A stretch of 48,670 bases of DNA, taken from Bacillota bacterium (GTDB taxonomy: Bacteria; Bacillota; Limnochordia; DTU080). The translations under genes were made by a program, and so were the position numbers. The stretch spans positions 1 through 48,670 of the forward strand of contig DUQB01000199.1 of NCBI GenBank assembly GCA_012838035.1. The letters run 5' to 3'. Positions 33,292 through 42,578 of this stretch are shown here, in pieces. Below the pieces are notes generated by a model. The model worked only from the letters and a program-made list of their open reading frames with translations, had not been told where the DNA came from and ran no database searches. How positions within the stretch are numbered: the stretch's first letter is position 1; each line of letters begins with the position of its first letter.

Positions 33292-35373
33292 ATGCGCGAT
33301 CCTCGGCACCGACGGCGACGCCATCAGGCAAAGAACAAAAGCGATCGATCACGTGCCAAGTCGGCGGGAGAAGTTTTGGTTGATCCGTTTGCCGTTTTTG
33401 CCATAAAACAGCCGGAGTTGGCGGCCAAGTTGGACAAGATCCATAACGACGGTATGGCCATGTTGGCGGCAGGCGACTTGGAACGCGGCGAAGTCATATT
33501 CCATGAGCTGTTGGAGCTAAGTCCAAATGATAGCCCTTATCGGCTTATTGCCAACAACAATTTAGGTGTGTGCCATTTTGGCGCCGAGCAATACGAAAAG
33601 GCCAGAGATCATCTGCTGGCGACACTTGCGCAAGAACCTTCGTATACATTCGCACTAGCTCTATTGACTCGGGTTTATATGGCCATGGGTGAACGCGCAG
33701 CGGCGGCGGAAATGCTCAAACTAACCGAGGCCTCTTGCGTTCCGGAAAACATTTATTGGGCTGCTAATTCCGATGCCATCTTTTACGTAATTGAGGCATA
33801 TGCGGATTTTAACGAACACAAGAACGTACTTCGATTCACAGAGCAAGTAAAAGGTCTGGATATTCCTGCGCAAATCATGCACAGGGCCGGTATAGCCGCT
33901 TTCAACTTGAACCGTTATAGCGTAGCAAACCGCTGGTGGCGGTTGGCGGCGCGAGAACTGGGGCCAGACACGTTGCCGCACATGTTGGCCCGTACTACGG
34001 ACCTCATGCGAGAACACAAATTGCCTCCGTTTCAGCTGGAGTATATTGATGAACCGGACATCAAGACCGATCCGACGGCGCCGGACTATTTGACAGGGTT
34101 TATGAAGTGCGTCATCATCAATGCTCTGGAGTCCAGCCAAATGAATGTGGCCATCGGGTCGATTCAGTCGACTAGGCATAGTGACGATCCGTGGGTGGAA
34201 CCGTTTCTGCGCGCGCTGTTGTTGACGCGACTGCCCATGGAGATAAAAAACGCCGCTTGGGTTACGCTGCATGAGATGGGCAAGATACAGATGGGCGATC
34301 GGTTGCGGATGAGGATAGACGACGTACTGCGGGATGTCGTGGTTGACCGTATGGAGATACCGTTAGTGCGGCAAGAGGAAGCAGATAGCCTATTTCATCA
34401 GGCAAATGAGCTCAAAGCGAAAGGGAGACTGGACGCAGCCGAAGCGAAGTATCGGCAGGCGCTTGAGTTGAATCCACTCCACTATGGGGCCGCTATGAAC
34501 TTAGCGAATACGCTCAGGTCAAACAGACCTCAGGACAAGGAGGCGCAGACTGAGGCTCGCAATCTGTTGGAGCGGGTACTGCGCCAAGAACCAGGGCTTC
34601 CGGAAGCCCTGTTCAACCTTGCCGGTTGTTATTTGGAACAATACATGCCCGATGAAGCCAAAGAGACCCTGGCGCGGCTCGACTTGAGCACTTTTCCTAA
34701 ACATCTGATGTCCAAGTACTGGCATTTACAAGGTTATATCGCCTTGTTAAACGGGGAGTATGCCGGAGCCGGACGCCAATTCGCCAAAGGCTTAAAGGCA
34801 GCTGTTGATGAACATATGAAAGAGATCCATCGTGCGGAGCTAAGTTATATCAAAGAGATTACCGCGGAGGACAGCTACTGGAATCCCATAGAGCCACTGG
34901 TGGACGAAAGCATTGAGCAGTTGCTGAGCAGGAAAATCAAGCCTGGATTAAGCTTGGTAGACGCATTTTGGCTCTGCTCCGCCGATCACCTGGAAGCCCT
35001 GGCTGTTGAACGAGGTTTTCATGTGTTCGGTCTGAGTAAAGGCGAGATGGTGACAAGGTTGGTCGAGGACTTCCAGGAAAACATGCATGAGTACCTTGTT
35101 GAGCTCACCAGACAAGACACAAGCGCACTGGCTTGGTTGCTGCGGCATGAAGGTACGGCGCCGTATGGCGAGTATGCCCGACGTTTTGGTCCGCCGGCCG
35201 ATCCCAAGGATCGGTTGCTGCATGAGAAGAATTTTGCCGCTGAGAAGTTGGTGTGGCTAGGCTGGGTTGTTGTAGGGATATGCGACGACGAAGAAGATGT
35301 CGCCGGGCAGGTACTAGCTACCTTGCCCGCAGAAGTGTATGAGACTCTGCAGGAAACGCAGTTGCCTTGGTAA
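33292..35373 (+). CDS. TPR-repeat protein with C-terminal SAP-like motif
   Basis: 693 residues. The first 25 are strongly basic (RDPRHRRRRHQAKNKS). TPR-like helical pairs run from about 50 to 230 (LERGEVIFHELLELSPND, LIANNNLGVCHFGAEQYEKA) and again from about 365 to 520 (GRLDAAEAKYRQALELNP, PEALFNLAGCYLEQYMPDEA). Near residue 565 the stretch SADHLEALAVERGFHVFGLS then KGEMVTRLVEDF fits the SAP pattern, a short nucleic-acid-binding helix-turn-helix. No signal or membrane helix, so cytoplasmic. Combination suggests a scaffold that binds RNA or DNA, but no known function can be named. Good ribosome site (GAGGAG) and own promoter; a terminator closes it. Confidence 0.75.
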   Translation: MRDPRHRRRRHQAKNKSDRSRAKSAGEVLVDPFAVFAIKQPELAAKLDKIHNDGMAMLAAGDLERGEVIFHELLELSPNDSPYRLIANNNLGVCHFGAEQYEKARDHLLATLAQEPSYTFALALLTRVYMAMGERAAAAEMLKLTEASCVPENIYWAANSDAIFYVIEAYADFNEHKNVLRFTEQVKGLDIPAQIMHRAGIAAFNLNRYSVANRWWRLAARELGPDTLPHMLARTTDLMREHKLPPFQLEYIDEPDIKTDPTAPDYLTGFMKCVIINALESSQMNVAIGSIQSTRHSDDPWVEPFLRALLLTRLPMEIKNAAWVTLHEMGKIQMGDRLRMRIDDVLRDVVVDRMEIPLVRQEEADSLFHQANELKAKGRLDAAEAKYRQALELNPLHYGAAMNLANTLRSNRPQDKEAQTEARNLLERVLRQEPGLPEALFNLAGCYLEQYMPDEAKETLARLDLSTFPKHLMSKYWHLQGYIALLNGEYAGAGRQFAKGLKAAVDEHMKEIHRAELSYIKEITAEDSYWNPIEPLVDESIEQLLSRKIKPGLSLVDAFWLCSADHLEALAVERGFHVFGLSKGEMVTRLVEDFQENMHEYLVELTRQDTSALAWLLRHEGTAPYGEYARRFGPPADPKDRLLHEKNFAAEKLVWLGWVVVGICDDEEDVAGQVLATLPAEVYETLQETQLPW

Positions 35374-35391
35374 TAACGGGTGTATAGGTGC

Positions 35392-35425
35392 AGGGCGCCT
35401 TCATTCTACGGCGCCCTCTTGTTTT
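35392..35425 (+). terminator. Rho-independent terminator after the TPR-SAP gene
   Basis: AGGGCGCC (35392-35399) and GGCGCCCT (35410-35417) form a perfect 8-bp stem with a 10-base loop, followed by CTTGTTTT. Confidence 0.85.
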
Positions 35426-35459
35426 GATTTAGAGATCCAAGATTTTTTCGCCTGATCCA

Positions 35460-36152
35460 TTACGCATCGGATATTTTGGCCATAAACCGACTGGCATCAA
35501 CGATCACCCGGGTATGCGTACCCTTTCCGACGGTGCGTTGACCGTCATGTGCCTCAACCGAAAATTTGATCTTACGTCCGGTAACCACGGCAATGGTTGC
35601 CGTTGCCGTGATAACAGCCCCCAAAGGACTCGCTGCGGTGTGTTCCACATCTATCTTTACGCCTACGGAGGTCTCTTCCGACGCCAGTTTATCTGCCAGG
35701 CACATGCAAGCTGCCTGCTCCATAAGGGCAATCAACATCGGTGTGGCAAACACATCCAACTGACCACTGCCCACAGCCTGAGCCGTATTGTAGGTGGTCA
35801 CCGTCGTTTGCGCCGTCGCAGACTGGCCCAATGCCAGACGAGTAGGCACGATGCCGCCTTGTATGGCCAGCACGGCGGCGACCACATGACGACATACAGG
35901 CGGATTACCATACCCTTGCGTGCAGGTACAGTAGTATTTGCGCAGCTCTTGTCCATCACGCGAGAAGGAGAGCGCTACGGATCGATATTCGTTTCCATAC
36001 GGAACGTTTGCCCACCAGCCGTAGGGTTCGCGTTCTTGGTACTCTATACCACCTTGTTGGTACAGTTTCACGCCGCGTTCGATGTCGCCGACGAAGTGAT
36101 TACAACTCTCCAGAGTAACCAGAGTGATTGCTGGTTTCGGACCGGCGCTCAT
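35460..36152 (-). CDS. SWIM zinc finger fused to an FlK-like hotdog thioesterase
   Basis: About 230 residues. The N-terminal part has a SWIM motif C-T-C then C-R-H (Cys75, Cys77, Cys87, His89), a short zinc site usually seen in DNA- or protein-binding proteins. The C-terminal part (about 130-228) is a single-domain hotdog thioesterase like fluoroacetyl-CoA thioesterase FlK: DVFATPMLIALMEQAA, VEHTAASPLG and EAHDGQRTVGKGTH match it and keep the catalytic Thr137, Glu145 and His171. The fusion is in one continuous frame. I choose the ATG at 36152; another at 36158 is too close to the GGAGG ribosome site. A small CGSCGC protein gene lies 66 bases upstream on the same strand. Acyl-CoA substrate unknown. 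Confidence 0.72.
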   Translation of the reverse strand: MSAGPKPAITLVTLESCNHFVGDIERGVKLYQQGGIEYQEREPYGWWANVPYGNEYRSVALSFSRDGQELRKYYCTCTQGYGNPPVCRHVVAAVLAIQGGIVPTRLALGQSATAQTTVTTYNTAQAVGSGQLDVFATPMLIALMEQAACMCLADKLASEETSVGVKIDVEHTAASPLGAVITATATIAVVTGRKIKFSVEAHDGQRTVGKGTHTRVIVDASRFMAKISDA

Positions 36153-36218
36153 GGCCATGCTCCTCCCTCTGCCATTCCGCTACCTAGTGTTTGTATCAGA
36201 GCTCCAATCCACTGGGTT

Positions 36219-36437
36219 CTATACTGCCTGTAGCAATACTAACGCCCGTTTGTACAACGGGTCGAACTCGCAACCACAACTGCCGCACTCCGAGTCGGCT
36301 TTCTCTACGGCTGCAATCAAAGCGGCTTTATCCCGTGCTCCATCCAGCCATTTTTGTGCCGGTTTCGCAACAACATTCCAACCTGATGCGACAAATCTCG
36401 CGAGAATCGCCTGCAGTTCGTCCTGTTGACGTGTCAT
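36219..36437 (-). CDS. Small Cys-rich protein (CGSCGC), upstream of the SWIM-thioesterase
   Basis: 72 residues, no named family recognised. A helical N-terminal two-thirds (ILARFVASGWNVVAKPAQKW) ends in ECGSCGCEFDPLYKRALVLL, with three cysteines in six residues that could bind metal. ATG at 36437 with a perfect AGGAGG 8 bases upstream (36446 would be a GTG directly overlapping that site). Probably co-transcribed with the SWIM-thioesterase gene, and the Cys cluster may serve the same zinc chemistry. This is real by its ribosome site and coding look. Confidence 0.65.
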   Translation of the reverse strand: MTRQQDELQAILARFVASGWNVVAKPAQKWLDGARDKAALIAAVEKADSECGSCGCEFDPLYKRALVLLQAV

Positions 36438-36493
36438 CTTCGTCACCTCCTATCGGCTTTGGTAATCATGCACCTAAGACAGCTACTGCTTAG

Positions 36494-37651
36494 TTACAAC
36501 GCCTGAACCTCAGCCATATCCACCCAGGCGCCGCGTTCGGATGAAAGGGCAATCGCCGTCATGATCTCCTGGGTACGCAGTCCGTCTACAAAAGTGGCGC
36601 CTATGGCAGGCAGCCCCGCCAGACGACAGAGGAAGTCGTATTGGCTGGCAATATGGAATCGTAGCCATCCCACAGGCGCTCTGGCGGAGGGGAAGTGGGC
36701 GGGTGGTAGGTAATTACCGATGGTATCGACGTAGGTGTAGCCGCGCTCACCGCCAAGCGGCTCCCCAGGCCTGGTGGCATCATAAAACGCCAGACGATTG
36801 GGCTCCATCAAGTTGAACCGTAGAGCGCCTAAGGCGCCGTGGATTTCAAAGCGGAGATCGTCGTTAGCCCCCGTAGCCATACGTGTGGCCTCCAGCGTAC
36901 CGATTGCGCCGTTGGCCAGTTTGGCCTGGCATAAGAAGGCGTCGTCGACGTCTACCACGCCCGTAGCCCCGGGATGCTCAGCTATAGGTCGCTCTTTAAT
37001 GTAGGTATGCAAGATAGCGGATACAGCTTGGTATTCACCTAACAAAAAGCGGGAGAGGTCGATTATGTGTGAACCTAAGTCGCCTAAAGCGCCGCTGCCG
37101 CTAATGGCCTTTTGCATGCGCCAGGAGATGGGGCGGTTCGGATTCGTATAGCCGGAATGGAGATAGTAAAAACGGAAAGCTAAAATATTGCCCAAACGGC
37201 CTGCGGCAATGAGCTGTTGCGCTCTTATCACAGCAGGTACAAAACGGTAGTTGAAAGCAACTTGGTGAGCAACACCGGCCTCTTCTACGGCAGCCAGCAT
37301 TGTCTTAGCTTCCGCCAAATCACGCGCTAACGGTTTTTCGCAATAGATGGCTTTGCCCGCTTTGGACGCCGCTACGGCAACCGGTAGGTGGAGGTGGTTG
37401 GGCGTACAGCAATCGACAAAATCGGTATCCGCCGCGTTGATCGCCGTATGGAAGTCCGTGGCGCAATACTTAAAGCCGCCCTCGCGTAGTGCCTGTGGTC
37501 CGGTATGGCGCCGACGTACGGCTACCCAGGTCGGCACCGGTTCCAGAGGTAATTCGGCATAGTGAAAAGGCAACACTTTATATGCATAGGTGTGTACTTT
37601 GCCGATGGCGCCATAGCCGATTAAGGCCAGCCGCGTCTTCTTTTGCGTCAA
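36494..37651 (-). CDS. Gfo/Idh/MocA-family sugar dehydrogenase
   Basis: 385 residues. These NAD(P)-dependent oxidoreductases act on sugars and inositols. The Rossmann motif GYGAIG (12-17) binds the cofactor, EKP at 105-107 carries the catalytic Lys106, and DLGSHIID (191-198) carries His195 of the active site in the larger alpha/beta domain. The start is a TTG at 37651 with GGGAGTGATC upstream at somewhat long spacing. It stands near the SWIM-thioesterase pair on the same strand but is separated by an intergenic gap, so co-transcription is unclear. Could act on a sugar released by the degradation locus, but nothing in the sequence proves that. Confidence 0.88.
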   Translation of the reverse strand: MTQKKTRLALIGYGAIGKVHTYAYKVLPFHYAELPLEPVPTWVAVRRRHTGPQALREGGFKYCATDFHTAINAADTDFVDCCTPNHLHLPVAVAASKAGKAIYCEKPLARDLAEAKTMLAAVEEAGVAHQVAFNYRFVPAVIRAQQLIAAGRLGNILAFRFYYLHSGYTNPNRPISWRMQKAISGSGALGDLGSHIIDLSRFLLGEYQAVSAILHTYIKERPIAEHPGATGVVDVDDAFLCQAKLANGAIGTLEATRMATGANDDLRFEIHGALGALRFNLMEPNRLAFYDATRPGEPLGGERGYTYVDTIGNYLPPAHFPSARAPVGWLRFHIASQYDFLCRLAGLPAIGATFVDGLRTQEIMTAIALSSERGAWVDMAEVQAL

Positions 37652-37737
37652 AGCAAGATCACTCCCGAACAGTGGTTGTGGCGTATTGCCAGTGACAGAC
37701 GCGCGTATGGGATATGGCGCGCTCTATTCAGTTCACA

Positions 37738-38691
37738 TCAATGCTTATTGATCCGGTCGAACAACCGTGCTCCCGCCCGGTACAGCATGAAAGCATGGGC
37801 AAAGAGCGCAGCCAGCAACCCTACTTGGAAAATGCCGGTGAACAAGGCGTGCAGCACCTCGGAATGCTCCGTAGGGAGTACGAAAGGTTGTTTAAAGCTG
37901 AGCATCGCGCCGGTAAGGGCAAAGGTGGCCAGACGATAGATGAATTCAGCGCCTGCAGTTGTTGCCGTAGGTCCGCTGAGCAGTTTGAACGTGTGTACTG
38001 CCAAGGACAGCACGAGCACCACATTGATCGGCCATAAGTAATAGGCAACAAACTGCGAGTTCAGGATGGGGACGTGTTCCCATACTCCGTCACTTAATGT
38101 GTATAAGGCCAATACGTCGTCGCGCCAGAAGTTCACCACGCCCAGCATAACAAGTGGACCGATTAACCCCGCCCAGTGCGGTTTAGCCTCGACCATGCGT
38201 ATGCGGATTTTGCGACCGCCTAAGCGGCGCGGCAAAGTGATGTTCAACCACCAGAAGAACAGTGTGACAATGCCTATATCGGCCAGCGCTTGGGTAGCCA
38301 AGATCCATATCACATGCGGCACAGGCATGTTCTGGAGGTTTGGCGCACGCAGAATCACCAGACTTACGTCAATGGCAAACACCGTAGCCAAAATAGTAGC
38401 GATGAGGTGTACTACTATTAGAGTGAACACTACCGCTTTGAAAATATGGTAGTTGGTAGCAGGAATGATCACGCGGCCTCCGCCATATTCGGCGGCCAGC
38501 GCGGTGGGGTCGCCAAGCTCGTCGAGCGCTTGCTGCTGGGCTTCTTCTTCATCGATTCCTTGCGCGGTTAGTTCAGTCACATAGTCGGTTAGGTTTCGGC
38601 GCAGCTCTTCTAGTACATTCTGCCTTTTATGTCGTGGCAAGCGCGGCGCCAATTTGGCTAGGTATTTCTCTATGCGTTTCAGGTTCGACAC
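37738..38691 (-). CDS. HAAS-domain membrane protein (permease prefix type)
   Basis: 317 residues. The N-terminal helical domain (about 5-70, LAPRLPRHKRQNVLEELRRN then DEEEAQQQALDELGDP) is the HAAS/DUF1700-type domain that usually binds a partner PadR-like regulator. About seven hydrophobic helices follow (from residue 83 on). The start is a GTG at 38691 with AGAGG almost touching it, so the true start may be a few codons downstream. No PadR gene is next to it; its partner must be elsewhere. Divergent from the small membrane protein at 38812. Function unknown. Confidence 0.7.
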   Translation of the reverse strand: MSNLKRIEKYLAKLAPRLPRHKRQNVLEELRRNLTDYVTELTAQGIDEEEAQQQALDELGDPTALAAEYGGGRVIIPATNYHIFKAVVFTLIVVHLIATILATVFAIDVSLVILRAPNLQNMPVPHVIWILATQALADIGIVTLFFWWLNITLPRRLGGRKIRIRMVEAKPHWAGLIGPLVMLGVVNFWRDDVLALYTLSDGVWEHVPILNSQFVAYYLWPINVVLVLSLAVHTFKLLSGPTATTAGAEFIYRLATFALTGAMLSFKQPFVLPTEHSEVLHALFTGIFQVGLLAALFAHAFMLYRAGARLFDRINKH

Positions 38692-38811
38692 CCTCTTTAC
38701 TGCGCTATGTACAGCAAACCTTGCGTTAAGCCTTACCTTTGCAACACAAGGCCGATTTCCTGCTTATTCCGGCACAGATTCGGACAAACTGGTAAAAACT
38801 GCGAGGTGACG

Positions 38812-39417
38812 ATGCGCATGAGGCTAAGTACATGGAGTTGGCTGATCGGTTTGGTTACCGTTTGGTTCGGTATTTTCTTAGCCTCAAGTCCGCGTAAGTT
38901 TAAAACGTATTATTTAGGCGGTATATGGAGTATGGCCATTGGGTTTGTCATTGATTACGTCATACGCCGTCGTCTGGGGTTGTGGAATCTGGACTTGACG
39001 CTTTCTAGTTTACTACAAATCCATGTCGTCACCTACCTTGGCCCGCGCTTTGCCGAAGGGCTGCTTTTTATGCAGCTGTTACCCAAGCAGACCTCGTTGC
39101 AGTTACCGGCCGCTGTCGCTTGGGGTGCGGCTGCGCTCGCATCCGATTGGTTTGCCGCCGCCTTAGGTTTTACCCGGCCTTCCGACCATTTTTATGTGGT
39201 GGCTTTTCTCTCGCACGTGTTGCGGTTTACCACATTGCTGGCCGTATACTACGGTATGAATTACGAGAGACGGGCGGAAAGACTGGGCTTGATCAAAAAG
39301 CAGCAAGTAAGTCGAAGAGTAGGTAAGGCGCTGTGGAAGCTATCGTGGGTGCCTTTTTACTTCGGCATGCGGACACTGGTAAACTACATGGAACGCAGGC
39401 AACGGCGGGCAGGGTAG
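38812..39417 (+). CDS. Small multi-helix membrane protein, CBO0543-like
   Basis: 201 residues. At least four hydrophobic segments (about 7-25, 35-53, 80-115, 120-150), with an Arg-rich C-terminus (ERRQRRAG). Charged short loops and WSWLIGLVTVWFGIFLA, FVIDYVIRRRLGLW and VAFLSHVLRFTTLL resemble the CBO0543-type uncharacterised membrane proteins of spore-forming Bacillota, at low confidence. Ribosome site GAGGTGAC just before the ATG at 38812; upstream in-frame ATG at 38707 lacks one. Precedes the YitT gene on the same strand. Confidence 0.55.
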   Translation: MRMRLSTWSWLIGLVTVWFGIFLASSPRKFKTYYLGGIWSMAIGFVIDYVIRRRLGLWNLDLTLSSLLQIHVVTYLGPRFAEGLLFMQLLPKQTSLQLPAAVAWGAAALASDWFAAALGFTRPSDHFYVVAFLSHVLRFTTLLAVYYGMNYERRAERLGLIKKQQVSRRVGKALWKLSWVPFYFGMRTLVNYMERRQRRAG

Positions 39418-39505
39418 ACAGAGGTTTTGCAACCTATGACGGCGTATGGTACCACAGGATAATGCATCTTGATTGTAAATCGAGGCACATAAGGAGTAGA
39501 TGCCC

Positions 39506-40369
39506 ATGCGCCGTTTCGCCTACATATTGGAAGATGTGTTGATGATTACCGTGGCCGCCCTCCTCACCGCGTTGGCATTGAACTGGTTCCTGATTCCGAA
39601 TCGCATTGCTGCCGGAGGCGTAAGTGGACTGGCTACGATTATCTATCACTGGACAGGCATATCTGTCGGCATATTGAGCCTGGCCATCAACCTACCGTTG
39701 CTGGTTCTGGCCATCGCCATCTTAGGTTGGAGCGTGGCGGCGAAGACCGTCATGGGCACTGTGTTGTTGAGCCTTTTTTTGGAACTCAGCATGCCGTTTG
39801 TGCAGCCACTGACGTATGATCCATTGTTGGCTGCGGTCGCCGGCGGCTTATTGGCCGGTGTGGGGCTGGGGCTCGCTTTTCGCGGCGGAGGCTCAACCGG
39901 TGGCACTGATATTGCCGCACAACTGCTGCAGCACCGCTCGCGCCGGCAAGGCATCGGCACCTATTTATTGTTGGCAGACGGTTTTGTGCTGGTAATGGCC
40001 GGCATCGCTTTCAGTCCCGAACTGGCGCTTTACGCATTGGTCGCACTTATCGCCACATCGGTGGTTATCGATATGGTGCTGGAAGGGCTGCCATATGCTC
40101 GGCAAGCCCTGATCATCATATCTCCTGAAAAGGCGACCGAGGTGAGTCAGGCCATATTTAAGCACCTGGAACGAGGCGTTACGGCGCTCCCCAGCAAGGG
40201 CATGTATACTCAAACCGATCGTTGCACGCTGCTGGTAGTCGTCGTACGTGGTGAGTTAAGGCTCCTTACTGACTTAGTGGCCCGTGTGGATCCCACCGCA
40301 TTCGTCATCATTTCCGATATCCGCACTGTCTATGGTGAAGGCTTCGATCAACCTCGGAGGATAAAATAA
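39506..40369 (+). CDS. YitT-family membrane protein (DUF161/DUF2179)
   Basis: 287 residues. Five or six membrane helices make the DUF161 part, with LIPNRIAAGGVSGLATIIYH, FRGGGSTGGTDIAAQLL and IDMVLEGLPYARQALIIIS as family marks; the cytoplasmic C-terminal DUF2179 domain (about 215-285, ISPEKATEVSQAIFKHLERG, FVIISDIRTVYGEGF) follows. Such proteins are widespread in Bacillota and are proposed transporters; the substrate is not known. The ATG at 39506 is 9 bases after GGAG; another ATG at 39500 is too close. It is followed by glgB after 150 bases on the same strand. Confidence 0.88.
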   Translation: MRRFAYILEDVLMITVAALLTALALNWFLIPNRIAAGGVSGLATIIYHWTGISVGILSLAINLPLLVLAIAILGWSVAAKTVMGTVLLSLFLELSMPFVQPLTYDPLLAAVAGGLLAGVGLGLAFRGGGSTGGTDIAAQLLQHRSRRQGIGTYLLLADGFVLVMAGIAFSPELALYALVALIATSVVIDMVLEGLPYARQALIIISPEKATEVSQAIFKHLERGVTALPSKGMYTQTDRCTLLVVVVRGELRLLTDLVARVDPTAFVIISDIRTVYGEGFDQPRRIK

Positions 40370-40504
40370 CTTTCCAAGAAATACAAAATAATGCAGTTCT
40401 TGCCTGTGCATAAAGAGGGACTAGCCATGGAAGGACGAACTAATGGTAAAAGGACTTACCAGATGCCCTTCCTCGGCAAAGGCGCCGGTTTCCCGGCAGC
40501 CTGT

Positions 40505-40511
40505 AAAGGAG
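40505..40511 (+). promoter_or_regulatory. Ribosome binding site deciding the glgB start
   Basis: AAAGGAG, 8 bases before the ATG at 40520. The two upstream in-frame ATGs (40391, 40427) give an extra 31-43 residues not seen in typical GlgB. Confidence 0.75.
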
Positions 40512-40519
40512 CAGGTACT

Positions 40520-42421
40520 ATGGCCTGCCGAATCAGCGATTACGATATATACCTCTTTCATCAAGGCAATTTGGCTTATAGCTATCGCATGCTCGGCGCG
40601 CATCGCTTCGTATGGCGTGGCGTGCAGGGCGTACGCTTTACGGTGTGGGCTCCGAACGCGCGGCAAGTCGCCGTTGTAGGAGCGTTCAATCAGTGGCGGG
40701 GAGAACACCATCAAATGCGGCGTATTAACGCTGCCGGCATATGGACGTTGTTTATGCCTCATATTGGTGTCGGGGAGCTGTATAAATACGAAATCACAGG
40801 CCCAGACGGCGAGGTGCGGCTCAAAGCCGATCCCTATGCCTTTTGGGCGGAGGCGCCACCGCAAACGGCATCTCGTGTGGCCGACTTGAACGGTTACATG
40901 TGGCAAGACGCGCCTTGGATGGCCCAGCGCAAAAGTCAGGCAATTTATAAACAGCCGCTCAATATCTATGAAGTCCATTTAGGTTCTTGGCGGCGCAGTC
41001 CGGACGGCGACATCCTAAACTACCGTCAATTGGCCGATGAACTTGCCGCATACGCTTCGCAGATGGGGTACACCCATGTGGAGTTGCTGCCGGTGGCAGA
41101 GCACCCCTACGACGGTTCTTGGGGGTATCAAATTACGGGTTACTACGCCGTAACCAGCCGTTACGGCTCTCCGCAAGACTTCATGTACTTTGTGGATACG
41201 TGTCACCGCCACGGTCTAGGAGTCATTTTGGACTGGGTTCCGGGCCACTTCTGCCGCGATGAGCACGGTCTGGTCAACTTCGATGGACTGAACCTTTATG
41301 AGCACGGCGATCCTACCCGGGCGGTTCATCCGGAATGGGGGACGCTGCATTTTGATTATGGTCGGAACGAGGTGCGCAGCTTCCTCATCTCCAATGCCGT
41401 ATTCTGGTTTGATGTTTATCACGTTGACGGTCTGCGGATTGATGCTGTATCCAGTATGATCCTCAATGATCACGGCCGCAAACCCGGGGAGTGGGCACCC
41501 AATAAGGACGGCGGCAATACCAACTTGGAGGCAATCGCATTTTTGCAACAGCTGAACACGACCGTGTTTAAACACTATCCCGACGTTTTGATGATTGCGG
41601 AAGAGGCTACGGACTTTTCCCAAGTTTCTCATCCGGTACATGAAGGCGGGTTAGGCTTTAACTACAAATGGAATATGGGTTGGATGAACGATACCCTGGA
41701 ATACATGAGGTACGATCCAATCTATAGGAAACAACAGCACTCTAAGCTGACCTTTTCGCTGATGTACGCCTTCTCGGAAAATTTCCTACTGCCGTTATCG
41801 CACGACGAGGTAGTCCACGGGAAACGTTCACTGTTGGATAAAATGCCGGGCGATACATGGCAGAAGTTCGCCGGATTGCGCTTGTTACTCGGTTACATGA
41901 TGGCCCATCCCGGTAAGAAGCTGCTCTTTATGGGAGGCGAGTTCGGACAATATGTCGAGTGGAAGTACTACACCTCACTCGATTGGCATCTACTAGAGTA
42001 TCCCGCGCATCAGAACACACAGCGGTGGGTACACGACCTCAACTGGTTTTACAAGCAAGAAGCCGCCCTGTGGGAGCTCGATCACTCCTGGGCCGGGTTC
42101 GGCTGGATCGAACCCCATGCTGATGCCGATAGCCTGCTGATATTTTGGCGGCAGGCCAATAACCGCGCCAACCGCCTGATCGTTATTTGCAACTTCACCC
42201 CTGTGGTACGTTTCGGCTATCGCATCGGGGTTCCGGAGGCAGGCGCCTACATAGAAGTACTCAATAGTGACGCACAGGTTTACGGGGGGACGGGTCGGAC
42301 GCATCCGGAGCCCATTGTAGCCGAGTTGATCCCTTGGCAGGGACAGCCTTACTCGCTATGTATTACGGTGCCGCCTTTGGCGATCGTTTTTTTGCGGCGT
42401 AAAGAAATACGCAGGCCGTAG
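40520..42421 (+). CDS. glgB: 1,4-alpha-glucan branching enzyme
   Basis: 633 residues, the usual Bacillota GlgB length. It cuts alpha-1,4 chains of glycogen and rejoins them as alpha-1,6 branches. The N-terminal CBM48 module (about 35-115, FTVWAPNARQVAVVGAFNQW) is followed by the GH13 barrel: DWVPGHF (239-244), nucleophile Asp308 in LRIDAV, acid/base Glu361 in MIAEEAT, and His428-Asp429 in LSHDEV. The C-terminal beta domain ends the protein. Start chosen at 40520 on the strength of its ribosome site. First gene of glgB-glgC-glgD-glgA; glgC follows after 157 bases. Confidence 0.96.
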   Translation: MACRISDYDIYLFHQGNLAYSYRMLGAHRFVWRGVQGVRFTVWAPNARQVAVVGAFNQWRGEHHQMRRINAAGIWTLFMPHIGVGELYKYEITGPDGEVRLKADPYAFWAEAPPQTASRVADLNGYMWQDAPWMAQRKSQAIYKQPLNIYEVHLGSWRRSPDGDILNYRQLADELAAYASQMGYTHVELLPVAEHPYDGSWGYQITGYYAVTSRYGSPQDFMYFVDTCHRHGLGVILDWVPGHFCRDEHGLVNFDGLNLYEHGDPTRAVHPEWGTLHFDYGRNEVRSFLISNAVFWFDVYHVDGLRIDAVSSMILNDHGRKPGEWAPNKDGGNTNLEAIAFLQQLNTTVFKHYPDVLMIAEEATDFSQVSHPVHEGGLGFNYKWNMGWMNDTLEYMRYDPIYRKQQHSKLTFSLMYAFSENFLLPLSHDEVVHGKRSLLDKMPGDTWQKFAGLRLLLGYMMAHPGKKLLFMGGEFGQYVEWKYYTSLDWHLLEYPAHQNTQRWVHDLNWFYKQEAALWELDHSWAGFGWIEPHADADSLLIFWRQANNRANRLIVICNFTPVVRFGYRIGVPEAGAYIEVLNSDAQVYGGTGRTHPEPIVAELIPWQGQPYSLCITVPPLAIVFLRRKEIRRP

Positions 42422-42563
42422 GGCTTTCCCTAAGCCGGGCTTGGTTCAAGTGTCTAAGGAAACGGATGTGTCAGGACCGACGCATTACTGGGATATATAG
42501 CCGCGATTCGCTCGTGTCGCTTTTACCGTAAGACAGAAAAGCAGTGCCGATATTGTGGTGAGC

Positions 42564-42570
42564 AAGGAGG
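42564..42570 (+). promoter_or_regulatory. Ribosome binding site deciding the glgC start
   Basis: AAGGAGG, 8 bases before a GTG at 42579. An in-frame GTG at 42555 would place this site inside the coding sequence. Confidence 0.75.
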
Positions 42571-42578
42571 CGCGCAGA

